Assembly (NCBI GenBank): GCA_021324775.1
Contig: JAJPIM010000011.1
Span: 36,042 to 100,041 of the forward strand
Direction of reading: 5' to 3'
Source: Gemmatimonadota bacterium
GTDB taxonomy: Bacteria > Gemmatimonadota > Gemmatimonadetes > Gemmatimonadales > Gemmatimonadaceae
DNA length: 64,000 nucleotides
In this document: positions 48,071 through 57,208 of the stretch, piece after piece
Layout: each line of letters begins with the position of its first letter
Numbering within the stretch: position 1 is the first letter of the stretch
Position numbers and translations under genes: made by a program
The notes under the pieces: model-generated
What the model was told of the DNA's origin: nothing
What the model saw: the letters and a program-made list of their open reading frames with translations, nothing else
Databases searched by the model: none

Positions 48071-48417
48071 TCGCAAGCCCCGCTCATCACGAGCCCCGCT
48101 CATCAGTAGTCGCGGGCAAACCGGACCTGCCGCCGTGCCGCAGCGCTTGGCCAGTGTGATGGGAGCCGGCTGAGCGCCGTCGGTCGCCCGCCCCACGACA
48201 CCTCGCCGCAAGCAGTCCGGGTTCTGCCACCAGAGATCGCAGCCCTACGCAGCGGGGGCCGTTCGAGAACCGCAGGTCGCCCTCTTCGGGCAACCGAAGG
48301 TCGCGCTGTTGCGCAACGGCCCCCACACAGACCCTGCAGCCGACTCTCTTAGCCCGCACACAGATCCCGCCCCCGGATCTCTCTGCGCACACAATCCCGC
48401 GTCCGGATCTCTCCGCC

Positions 48418-48867
48418 TTACCTCGCCTCGCCCCGCATCTCCACACACTCGATCGTCCGCCCGTCCGGGTCGCACACGTACAGCACCCGCACGCCATCCC
48501 ACGCCGACCCGGGCTCGACGATCCGCACCGGCCGCGATGTCGGAACGGCACCGCGGGCCACCAACCTGTCGTACGCCGCGTCGGCGTCGTCCACCAGAAA
48601 TCCGATGTGCGTATGCCCGGGCTGATGCCGCTCCTGCTCCAGCCGCACCGCCGGCGGCGCCACATACTGCACCAGTTCCAGCAACCCGCCGCCCGGCAGC
48701 TCAAGATCCGCCGCGATGATCCGCGCCCCAGCCAACCCCGTCACGATCGCCACTTCGTCGCCGCTGTTCTCGGAACGCTCACGGACCGTCGCACCCAGCA
48801 CCGCCTCATAGAACGCGATCGACCGCTCGAGATCCGCGACGGTCAACCCGATGTGATGCAGACTCAT
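48418..48867 (-). CDS. VOC/glyoxalase family protein
   Basis: MSLHHIGLTVADLERSIAFYEAVLGATVRERSE...VLYVCDPDGRTIECVEM. Confidence 0.88.
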   Translation of the reverse strand: MSLHHIGLTVADLERSIAFYEAVLGATVRERSENSGDEVAIVTGLAGARIIAADLELPGGGLLELVQYVAPPAVRLEQERHQPGHTHIGFLVDDADAAYDRLVARGAVPTSRPVRIVEPGSAWDGVRVLYVCDPDGRTIECVEMRGEAR

Positions 48868-50258
48868 ATGATGCTGTCCGGCGCGTCCGGCTCGTCCCGG
48901 CCAAGCACCTCCTCGACGGTCTCGTGCCGCTTCACGAGCCGGGCCCGGTTACCACTCACGAGCACGGTGCCCGGCCGCGCCAGCACGTTGAAGTTGGATG
49001 CCGCCGCATCCTGATACGCGCCCGTATCGAGAAACGCCACGATGTCGCCCGCCTCGACGCGCGGTGCGGCGACATCACGCGCGATCAGGTCGAAGGTGCA
49101 CGAGATGCCGGCGATGTGCACGGTCCCGGCAACCGGAGCGTCCGCCCGCGACGCGAACACTGGCCGGAAATACGCGTGCTCCATCAACAGGTCCGGCATG
49201 AACATCTCCGTCGTGTCCACCTCCACCCACGTCCTCGCCACCGGTCGCGTCTGCGTCTTTACGTGCGCCACTCGGCTCACATGCAACCCCGCATCGGCAA
49301 AGAGACTCCGCCCGGGCTCGATCTGCAGCACGATCCCCGCCGCGTCCGCGCCACCCGATGCCAGCGATGCGCGAAGTGTGGTCGCGATCGCGTCCGCGTA
49401 CCGCTCGATCGGCTGCGCCTCCCGCCTGTCAGGATGGGTCGGATCGCGCGGCGCCGGAAACCCGCCGCCCACATCGAGTTCCCTGGGACGCCACGGCGCC
49501 CACGCCTCGCAGAGCCCAGCCACCACGTCCCCGAATCCCGCCGCCATCTTCGCCCACACCGCCGGGTCCGCGCTGTGCCGCCCCAGATGCGTCATCAGCC
49601 CCGTAAGCTCGATCCGCCCATTCGACAACGCACGCCGCCCGATCTCGCGCGCCGCCCCCGGCTCGATCCCCGGCTTGTAGAGTTGCGCCGCATCCCGGAT
49701 CGCCATGCCAGGGAAGAAGTCCGAGCCCTCGGTGAGCGCGTCATGGTCCGGCCGCACACGCAACCGCACCCGCGCGATCCCGCCCATCTCGCCGGTAATC
49801 GCGAACAGATCGTCCAGCTCCTGCGCACTGTCGAGCGTGAGCGTCGCCCCAGCCGACACCGCCGCCCGCAACAGCTCGGGACTCTTGGCCGAACCGTTCA
49901 CGGAGATCCGCGACGCCGGGACGCCCGCCCGTAACGCCGTTCGCAACTCGTTCGCGCCGAACACGTCGCACCCGGCGCCCTCTTCGTTCAACAGCTTCCG
50001 CACGGCGAGCACGTAATTCGCCTTGAGCGACGGCAGCAGCTCCACCGGCGCGCCCCAGTACTGCTCGAATGCCGAGCGTAACGCGGAACAGTTTGCCCGA
50101 AGCTGCGCGCTCGAGATGAGGTAGAGCGGCGTGCCGAATCGCGCGGCGAGCGACACGACGTCGCAGTCCTCCATCCACAGATGGCCCCCGGCGATGCGCA
50201 GGCACCCGCCGGCAATCGGCGACCCGCCGCGCTCCACTCCATACTCGGCTGTCCGCAT
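48864..50258 (-). CDS. PLP-dependent diaminopimelate/ornithine decarboxylase-like protein
   Basis: FGTPLYLISSAQLRANCSALRSAF; LLPSLKANYVLAVRKLLNEEGAGCDVFGANELRTAL; LDVGGGFPAP; DIVAFLDTGAYQDAAASNFN. Confidence 0.82.
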   Translation of the reverse strand: MRTAEYGVERGGSPIAGGCLRIAGGHLWMEDCDVVSLAARFGTPLYLISSAQLRANCSALRSAFEQYWGAPVELLPSLKANYVLAVRKLLNEEGAGCDVFGANELRTALRAGVPASRISVNGSAKSPELLRAAVSAGATLTLDSAQELDDLFAITGEMGGIARVRLRVRPDHDALTEGSDFFPGMAIRDAAQLYKPGIEPGAAREIGRRALSNGRIELTGLMTHLGRHSADPAVWAKMAAGFGDVVAGLCEAWAPWRPRELDVGGGFPAPRDPTHPDRREAQPIERYADAIATTLRASLASGGADAAGIVLQIEPGRSLFADAGLHVSRVAHVKTQTRPVARTWVEVDTTEMFMPDLLMEHAYFRPVFASRADAPVAGTVHIAGISCTFDLIARDVAAPRVEAGDIVAFLDTGAYQDAAASNFNVLARPGTVLVSGNRARLVKRHETVEEVLGRDEPDAPDSII

Positions 50259-50269
50259 CGATGCGCGAA

Positions 50270-51610
50270 TCAGGGAATCGCGGGTTGGTGACCGCCCGCC
50301 AGGGGCTCCGCCACTCTGAGGTAGCGGACGTACACGATCGAGTAACACAACGTAGCCAGTGCCGCAGCACCGCCCGCCACCAGGAGCACCGCCCAGTACC
50401 CGCGCCCGGCCGTCAACGCCACGCCACCCGCCGCGGGCCCCGCCGCCAGCGCGATCCCCTGCGCCGCAGGCACCAGCGCGGCGGCCCGCCCGGATGGATC
50501 GACGATGGCGAGCGTCCCGAGCTGAAAGATATCGATGAGGTTCCAGCAGATCTGCATCACGACCAGCGTCACCACGTACATCACGGGCTGCGGCGAACCA
50601 CTGTGGAACAGCAGCACGGCCGACAACAGCCCGAGCGCGCCAAGCAATGGCCGCGACTGGCCGACGCTCCGGCTGAGACGAAACGCGGCGAGGCACCCGA
50701 TGGTGCTGAGCAACACGCTGGCCGCCAGTAACTGATGCACCACCCCCGCACTGAGATCGAACGCGATCCCCATTCGCTCGGCGTACGCCCAGTAACTGCC
50801 GATCGCGACATAGACCAACGCCACCGCTCCAAGACAAAGCGCCGACATCGCGACTCGCGTGACGGGCGGCGCCAGCGCCGCACCGCTCTGCTCTGCTAAT
50901 GTCGCATCGGTTCGCCCTGGTAACGCCGCACCGGTCCGCTCTGCACCGGCCGCCGCGCGGCCCTGCTCTCCTGCCGCACCCGCTTGCCCTGGTAGGGGCC
51001 GGTCGCGACCGGCCCTACTGTCCGGCACCTCGGTGTCAGCGTCGGCGACCGGATCCCGCCCCGGCAAGCGCGGCACGATGACCGCCGTCGCCGCCATCAC
51101 CGCCGCGATCGTGACGAACAGCCCGCCGGGTCCCCACCTGGCGTCGATCACGGGAAACACTTCGAGCACCGCCGCATTCGCCAGCACCTGCGCGAAGATC
51201 ACGATGGAAAATCCGCGTGCGGTGTCCTGCACTCGCGACATGAGAGCCAGCGATGACGCGTACGCGACACCCGATGCCAGGCCCGCGCCAAACCGCAGCA
51301 CCATGAGAATGCCGAGCGTGTGGAACCACACGCACAGCACATTCAGGACGATGCAGAGGAGGATCGCGCCCGCGACGTAGCGCTTCCAGTTGATCCGGCT
51401 CGCCCACATCGATGTGGTGGCGGATCCGGCGAACAGCCCGGCCAGATCGACCGACGTGATGTAGCCGGAGTACGCGGCCGAGTAGCCCCAGTGATCCTCG
51501 AGGGCGCCGACGATGAGCGGCAACCCGAGGATCTGCACCACACCGCCAACCGACAGCGCGACGAGCGCCCAGAACTCCCACCCGTCCCGCCGGATGTGGC
51601 CGTTTGCCAT
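50270..51610 (-). CDS. MFS transporter with repeat-derived central insertion
   Basis: 12-TM-like pattern, LPLIVGALEDHWGYSAAYSGYITSVDLAGLFAGS; central RAGRDRPLPGQAGAAGEQGRAAAGAERTG low-complexity segment. Confidence 0.78.
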   Translation of the reverse strand: MANGHIRRDGWEFWALVALSVGGVVQILGLPLIVGALEDHWGYSAAYSGYITSVDLAGLFAGSATTSMWASRINWKRYVAGAILLCIVLNVLCVWFHTLGILMVLRFGAGLASGVAYASSLALMSRVQDTARGFSIVIFAQVLANAAVLEVFPVIDARWGPGGLFVTIAAVMAATAVIVPRLPGRDPVADADTEVPDSRAGRDRPLPGQAGAAGEQGRAAAGAERTGAALPGRTDATLAEQSGAALAPPVTRVAMSALCLGAVALVYVAIGSYWAYAERMGIAFDLSAGVVHQLLAASVLLSTIGCLAAFRLSRSVGQSRPLLGALGLLSAVLLFHSGSPQPVMYVVTLVVMQICWNLIDIFQLGTLAIVDPSGRAAALVPAAQGIALAAGPAAGGVALTAGRGYWAVLLVAGGAAALATLCYSIVYVRYLRVAEPLAGGHQPAIP

Positions 51611-51688
51611 CTAATGTTGCGGGGATACGTGAGGGCCGAAGCGTCCGGGCGCGGGGCTCATCCCGTAACCTAATGACCACCAGCCCCA

Positions 51689-52600
51689 TCAGATCATCCG
51701 GCTTTCCCCCATCCACGCCGGCGTGTGGGCGGTGCCGTCGAACATCTCGGTCGTCTTGAATGGTTCGTACTCCCCAGTCGCGGCGGCCTCGCGCGTACGG
51801 GCGAGGAGCGCCGATACCTGGGTTCCGCTCATTGGGGCAAACGTGTCCACCGCCTCGATCGCCTGGTCGAGCCGCTGCATGCTCTCACACCCGGTGATGA
51901 TCACCGAAGCCGGCAAGTTCAGCGCGTAGTGGAGACACTCGATCGCACTGAGCGTGTTGGATCGCAAGACATTGCCGTCGCACAGCGGCTTCATCCCGAG
52001 GACCGCGATGTTCTGCTCCAGCAACTTCGGGAGCACTTGCCGAGTGAAGCTGCGAAAGTGCGCATCCATGACGTTGAGTGGCATCTGACACGCATCAAAC
52101 GAAAAGTCGTGCGCCGCCGCCACCTCCAGCATCCGCAAATGAACTACCGGGTCCTTGTGTCCGGTAAACCCGGCATACCGGATCTTGCCGGCCTGCTTGG
52201 CCGCGAGCACGGCCTCGAGCGACCCCTGCGGCGCGAAGAAACGGTCGAGATCCTCCATGCGGATGTTCTCATGGAACTGGATCAGGTCAATGTGATCGGT
52301 TTGAAGCCGCCGCAATGACTCGTCGATCTGCTCAGCCGTCGCGCGCTTCGTGCGTCCATCGAACTTCGTCATCAGAAACACTTTCTGACGATACCCGTCG
52401 CGGAGCGCATTTCCCATCCGCCGCTCGCTTTCTCCATCGTGATAGTCCCAACTGTTGTCCATGAAGGTGATCCCGCGGTCGATAGCCGAGCGAATGATCC
52501 GAATCCCGTCATTCGGATCCTGTGGCCTGCCGATGTGATGACCGCCCAATCCGATTGCCGACACTCGTTCGCCGGTCTTGCCCAGCACGCGATAAATCAT
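51689..52600 (-). CDS. Aldo/keto reductase
   Basis: MIYRVLGKTGERVSAIGLGGHHIG; LRRLQTDHIDLIQFHENI; GFTGHKDP. Confidence 0.87.
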   Translation of the reverse strand: MIYRVLGKTGERVSAIGLGGHHIGRPQDPNDGIRIIRSAIDRGITFMDNSWDYHDGESERRMGNALRDGYRQKVFLMTKFDGRTKRATAEQIDESLRRLQTDHIDLIQFHENIRMEDLDRFFAPQGSLEAVLAAKQAGKIRYAGFTGHKDPVVHLRMLEVAAAHDFSFDACQMPLNVMDAHFRSFTRQVLPKLLEQNIAVLGMKPLCDGNVLRSNTLSAIECLHYALNLPASVIITGCESMQRLDQAIEAVDTFAPMSGTQVSALLARTREAAATGEYEPFKTTEMFDGTAHTPAWMGESRMI

Positions 52601-52653
52601 GGACGCTCCTCCCGGATCCGAAGATGCCGCTGACAGTTGGGTTCGCTGGTCGG

Positions 52654-52694
52654 CTCCTTTCTCCTTTCTCCTTTCTCCTTTCTCCTTTCTCCTC
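52654..52694. repeat. Polypyrimidine tandem repeat (TCCTTTC)n, about 5.5 copies
   Basis: ctcctttctcctttctcctttctcctttctcctttctcct read directly. Confidence 0.9.
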
Positions 52695-52851
52695 TCGCTC
52701 TCCTCCCTGCTACCCAACTCCCCAAAAGAGGTACAGGAAGAGTCCCCGTCTCGGCGATGTCACCGGCGGTCGCCCTCTCCTAGCCTGCCAGTAGGGCGAA
52801 GATCTGCCAGCGCGTCTGTATTACACGAGAAATGTCTCGCGGGGAGCATGT

Positions 52852-53226
52852 ATGCCTGTCACGGTGACTGTGGACCACGCCCAACGGCGTGTGTTGGTGC
52901 GATGTAGCGGTGTTGTGACGTATGCCGATATCGAAAGCCACGTTCAGATCGAAGAACCGCATGCAGAAGTCACTCATTCGGGATTAGTCGATTTGCGGGG
53001 GTGCGGGACGGATATGTCGGTCGACGAGGTCCGAGCGCTCGCATACCGAATCCACACTCGATGGTCACATCGCTATCGCGGTCCGACGGCTATCGTAGCC
53101 GACGACGACGTCATGTACGGGATGGCTCGATTGTTTGCGACGCTGAGCGAGGTGACGGGCAATGGCATTAGTCCGCCGATCGAAGTGTTTCGAGACATCG
53201 AGGATGCCGAGCAGTGGCTGTCATAG
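52852..53226 (+). CDS. Hypothetical protein, SpoIIAA/STAS-like
   Basis: MPVTVTVDHAQRRVLVRCSGVVTYADIESHV...GLVDLRGCGTDMSVDEVRALA. Confidence 0.55.
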   Translation: MPVTVTVDHAQRRVLVRCSGVVTYADIESHVQIEEPHAEVTHSGLVDLRGCGTDMSVDEVRALAYRIHTRWSHRYRGPTAIVADDDVMYGMARLFATLSEVTGNGISPPIEVFRDIEDAEQWLS

Positions 53227-53251
53227 TGAGGCACCAACGCCGGGAATAGCA

Positions 53252-53302
53252 GGCGCCGTTCGCGAACCGTAGGTCGCCCCCTTCGGGCAACGGCGCCTTT
53301 TA
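53252..53302. terminator. Hairpin GGCGCCGTT...AACGGCGCC followed by TTTT, containing one 24-nt module
   Basis: Direct reading downstream of the 52852-53226 ORF; member of the dispersed palindrome family. Confidence 0.6.
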
Positions 53303-53962
53303 CAGGTGAATGATGCCGCGCTGAAGCGCCACCACCACGGCTTCCGTCCGTCCGGCGACACCGAGCTTCTCGAAGACCCGCTTTAGGTGGATCTTGACCG
53401 TCTCGTCGGTACGGCCGATCGCGTGCGCAATGTCGTTGTTGCTGTAACCCCGAGCGACGTATTCCAGCACCTCGCGCTCACGCGGCGTGAGATCGACCCT
53501 CGGCGTATACTCGGCGAGCCGGCCGGCAACGGCCGGTGGGATCATGCGCTGGCCGCGGTAAACGACGCGCACAGCATCGACCACGGCGGTCGGCAACATG
53601 TCCTTCAGCAGATACCCGACGGCTCCCGCCTCGAGCGCGTGGTGGATGTCAGTATCTCCCTCGTACGTCGTGAGTGCAATGATCCTCGCCGACGGGAACT
53701 CCGCTCGGATCGCGCGGATGGCTTCCACGCCTCCGAGCAGTGGCATCCGGAGATCCATCAACACCACGTCCGGCTGTTCGGCGCGGTACAGGGCCACCGC
53801 TTCCAGCCCGTTCGCCGCTTGTCCCACGAACTCCAGGTCCGGCTCTTCGCCGATAACGGCAGCCAGACCGGCACGGACGATCGGGTGGTCGTCTGCGGCC
53901 ATGACGCGAATGGGAGCCGGGGGCATGGGGCAAACGATAGTGTTACGCCTTTCGGCCGTCAC
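53300..53962 (-). CDS. NarL/LuxR-family response regulator
   Basis: RVMAADDHPIVRAGLAAVIGEEPDLEFVGQA...VLMDLRMP...LTPREREVLEYVARGYSNNDIAHAIGRTDETVKIHLKRVFEKLG. Confidence 0.92.
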   Translation of the reverse strand: MTAERRNTIVCPMPPAPIRVMAADDHPIVRAGLAAVIGEEPDLEFVGQAANGLEAVALYRAEQPDVVLMDLRMPLLGGVEAIRAIRAEFPSARIIALTTYEGDTDIHHALEAGAVGYLLKDMLPTAVVDAVRVVYRGQRMIPPAVAGRLAEYTPRVDLTPREREVLEYVARGYSNNDIAHAIGRTDETVKIHLKRVFEKLGVAGRTEAVVVALQRGIIHL

Positions 53963-56900
53963 TTCCCTGGGCGCGGAGTCTTGGGATTCCCCATTCGGGG
54001 GATGGCTCGCGCAAGCGGCACCGCTACGGCAACCTCGGTGCCTTTCCCCTCTTCACTGGTGACGCGAAGCTCGGCATTGATCTGCTCGGATCGCTCCTGC
54101 ATACCGAGCAGTCCCCAATGACCACCATACGATCGATAGGAAGGGTCGACGGCGAACCCGCACCCATCGTCCCGAATCGTGAGGCGCAGGACACGGCGCT
54201 CGTAGACCAGTGCCACGCTCACGCGGCTCGCCGATGCGTGTTTCACGACGTTCGCCAACGCTTCCTGGCTGATTCGCAACAGCGCGTCCTCGACGTCGGA
54301 CCCCAGCGGCCGCGGACGGCCCAGCATCGACCACTCGAGCGCCAGCGTCGTGCCGGCGACAGCCTGACGGACTGCACTCTCGAGCGCGACAGGAAAAGGT
54401 TCGTCCGCCTGGGCCGGCTCCCGGAGATCCTGCACCGCCCGCCTCGCGTCGGCGAGGGTTCTCTGGGCGAGCGCGAGCACGTCGTCGAGCGGCTTCGTGG
54501 GCACCCCGCTCGCGTCGAGGTGGCGCGTCGCCGCGCGTAGCGAGAGCGCAACACCGGTAAAGCCCTGCAGCAGCGTGTCGTGGATCTCACGCGCCAGCCG
54601 GGCGCGTTCCGCGAGCACGGCCGCGAATCGCATCTCGAGCACACGCGTCCGGGCGCGAAGTGCGGCCGCCACGGCGAGGGCTGCCAGGATCAGGCTCCCG
54701 ATCACGAACCACGGCGTGCGGTAAAACGGCGGCGTGATGCGCAGCGCCAGCTCGGCCTCAGCCAGGTTCCACGGTCCGTCCAATGCCCGGGCCGCGACGT
54801 GGAACCGATAGCGGCCCGGCCCCAGATTCGTATAGGATGCCGTGCGCGCCGCGCCGGCGTCGACCCAGGCGGTGTCGAACCCGTCGAGGCGATAGCGGAA
54901 ACGCACGCGAGGTCCGTCACGCAGGCTCACGCCCGTGTAATCAAACTCGAGGCGGCGCACCCGAGGACCGATGACGAGCGGCCGATCAATGGCCGCGCCG
55001 ATACCGTCGATGAGGACTTGCTCGACGTGCACGAGCGGCGGTTCTGCAGCGGCTCGGATTCGCGCGGGATCGAACGAGACGAGTCCGCGCTCCATCGCGA
55101 ACCAGAGCCGCCCGTTCGGGGCGGCGGCGATCGGCCCCTGCACGCCGACCGCCACCTCTGGACTCGGGAGCCCGTCAATCGGCAGGAACGTCAGCGCTGA
55201 GCTGAGCTGCCCCGGCATGCCCCGGGCCAGAGAGTCCGCAACGGCGTTGAGCTCTGCCAGCGCCACGCGCATGAGTCCGTGGAACCCAGCCATCCAGAGA
55301 TAGCCGCCGCTGTCTTCGGTGATCGCCGTCACGAGCTCCGGTATCAGGCCATTCTCAGTCCGGAGCGTCACCAATCGTCCGCCCGAGACCCGCGTCAGTC
55401 CACCGAGCGTTCCAGCCCACAAGGCGCCGCCGCCGTCGCCATAGACGGCCGTCACCGCATTCGCCCCCAAGCCATCGGAGACGTGATAGCTCGTGATCCG
55501 TGGTCTGTCACCGTCGCCGGCATCGATCCGCGAAAGACCGCTTGGCGTTCCGGCCCAGATCACGCCGCTCCGGTCCTCAGCGAGTGACGAGACAACACTG
55601 TCGGCCAGGCCGTCGCGTACCGCGTATGTCGTGAGCCGATCGTGCGACAGTCGTTTGAGTCCGCCGTTGGTGGCCGCCCACACCACGCCCGAGCGGGAGG
55701 CGAGTACGGCGTTCACCGAACGCGCAGCGAGTCGCTCTCCCACGGCAAGCGCCCGCCATGAGCCGCCGCGATAGCGTAGGACCCCTGACCGCCGTGATCC
55801 CATCCACAACGTGCCGTCCGGGGCGACGGCGATCGACGTCACGACATAGGATAGCGGCTCGCCCGCCGTGACGAGCACAAACGCTCCACTGTCGGCGTAC
55901 GGCCGGCGATACAGGCCGCCGGTACGAGGGGCCATCCAGAGCGCGCCCGATCGGTCGATCGCGATCGCGCCCGGGACGTCAGTCGGCAGCCCGTTCTGCG
56001 TCGTGAGCGGTAACATCTGCACCTGCCGATATCGATTGAGCCCGTGGCGCGTGCCGACCCATATTGTCCCGCGCGAGCCGGCGTACACCGACGTGACATC
56101 GTCGTCCGAGAGAAGGCCGCTCCGCGCCGTCAACTGTGTCATCTGGCCGGCGGCGAAGCGACAGAGCCCGTCCCCCTCGGTGCCGATCCACAGGCCACCG
56201 TCGCCGTCTTCAGCGATGGCCGCGACAGGTGCGTACGGAGATGAGCCGGGGAGACTCAGGCGCTCGATGCGACCCGCCGCGATGTGCGCAACCCCGCTCG
56301 TGGTGCCCGCCCACGTCGTTCCATCACTCGCGCGAAGGATCGATCTGACGTTCTCGCCCGGCAGGAAGCGCGCGATCGCACTATCCCGCGGACGAACACT
56401 GACCAACCCTTCGCCCAGAAACCCAAGCCACAACTTCCCGCTATCGCCGGCGACGATCGATTGGCCCGGCGCCCTCGGTAGTCCGCTGATGGAGACCGGC
56501 GCCAACCGTCCCGCTTCCCGGCGCAGCAGCCGGCCGCGATCAGTCAGCGCCCAGAGCGTGCCGCCGGAATCCGCCGCCAGACCAACAATCGCGTCCCCCA
56601 CCATCGAATCGTCGAGCGCGGCATCGCTGGCAAAGAGCCCGTTCGCATACCGAACGAGACCCCGATCGGTGGTGATCCAGAGTCTGCCCTGCCCATCCTC
56701 GAGCATCGGCTGAATGTCGTAGTCGATGCGCCCCTGAAACGCAGGGGTGGTCATGTGATCGAACACCGTGAATCGGAGGCCATCGAATCGAGACACGCCG
56801 GAGGTCGTGCCCAGCCACAGGTAGCCGTCGCCGCTCTCCACGACGCGCCGGACGACGTTTTCGGGCATGCCATGCTCTGCGCGCCACACGTCGACGCGAT

Positions 56901-56985
56901 ATCGGCCAACGGCGACCGCGGCCTCTTGCGCCCGAGCTATCCCCGCGAGCGCGACCGCCCCGGCCAGCAGGACCGGTCCTCGCAT
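53959..56985 (-). CDS. Two-component sensor histidine kinase with Reg_prop beta-propeller and Y_Y_Y domain
   Basis: Repeated DGYLWLGTTSGVSRFDG-type repeats; LAREIHDTLLQGFTGVALSLRAA HisKA_3; IRDDGCGF. Confidence 0.92.
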   Translation of the reverse strand: MRGPVLLAGAVALAGIARAQEAAVAVGRYRVDVWRAEHGMPENVVRRVVESGDGYLWLGTTSGVSRFDGLRFTVFDHMTTPAFQGRIDYDIQPMLEDGQGRLWITTDRGLVRYANGLFASDAALDDSMVGDAIVGLAADSGGTLWALTDRGRLLRREAGRLAPVSISGLPRAPGQSIVAGDSGKLWLGFLGEGLVSVRPRDSAIARFLPGENVRSILRASDGTTWAGTTSGVAHIAAGRIERLSLPGSSPYAPVAAIAEDGDGGLWIGTEGDGLCRFAAGQMTQLTARSGLLSDDDVTSVYAGSRGTIWVGTRHGLNRYRQVQMLPLTTQNGLPTDVPGAIAIDRSGALWMAPRTGGLYRRPYADSGAFVLVTAGEPLSYVVTSIAVAPDGTLWMGSRRSGVLRYRGGSWRALAVGERLAARSVNAVLASRSGVVWAATNGGLKRLSHDRLTTYAVRDGLADSVVSSLAEDRSGVIWAGTPSGLSRIDAGDGDRPRITSYHVSDGLGANAVTAVYGDGGGALWAGTLGGLTRVSGGRLVTLRTENGLIPELVTAITEDSGGYLWMAGFHGLMRVALAELNAVADSLARGMPGQLSSALTFLPIDGLPSPEVAVGVQGPIAAAPNGRLWFAMERGLVSFDPARIRAAAEPPLVHVEQVLIDGIGAAIDRPLVIGPRVRRLEFDYTGVSLRDGPRVRFRYRLDGFDTAWVDAGAARTASYTNLGPGRYRFHVAARALDGPWNLAEAELALRITPPFYRTPWFVIGSLILAALAVAAALRARTRVLEMRFAAVLAERARLAREIHDTLLQGFTGVALSLRAATRHLDASGVPTKPLDDVLALAQRTLADARRAVQDLREPAQADEPFPVALESAVRQAVAGTTLALEWSMLGRPRPLGSDVEDALLRISQEALANVVKHASASRVSVALVYERRVLRLTIRDDGCGFAVDPSYRSYGGHWGLLGMQERSEQINAELRVTSEEGKGTEVAVAVPLARAIPRMGNPKTPRPGK

Positions 56986-57208
56986 GATCCGAATATGTGG
57001 CCGTTTGCCATCGAATGTCGCGGCGGCCCGTGAGGACTGAGGGTCCGGGCGCGGGGTTCATCCCGTAAACCAATAGCCACAACGACTTACACCGGCTGTG
57101 ATGGGGCCCGCCACGCTCGGGATTCGCCGGAGGGATTGCTCGCCAGTGGTAGACGGCCCGCTACCCCGTGCGTAGCATCTCTCACACCCTGGATCTCCGG
57201 AGAATTTC

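Noticed and set aside
48864-50837. 657-aa version of the decarboxylase ORF
   Set aside because: The first ~190 aa are antisense/out-of-frame to the MFS gene; conserved decarboxylase sequence begins near 50258.
53300-56985. Response regulator plus propeller histidine kinase pair as a novel system
   Set aside because: Standard NarL/Reg_prop two-component arrangement common in this kind of genome.
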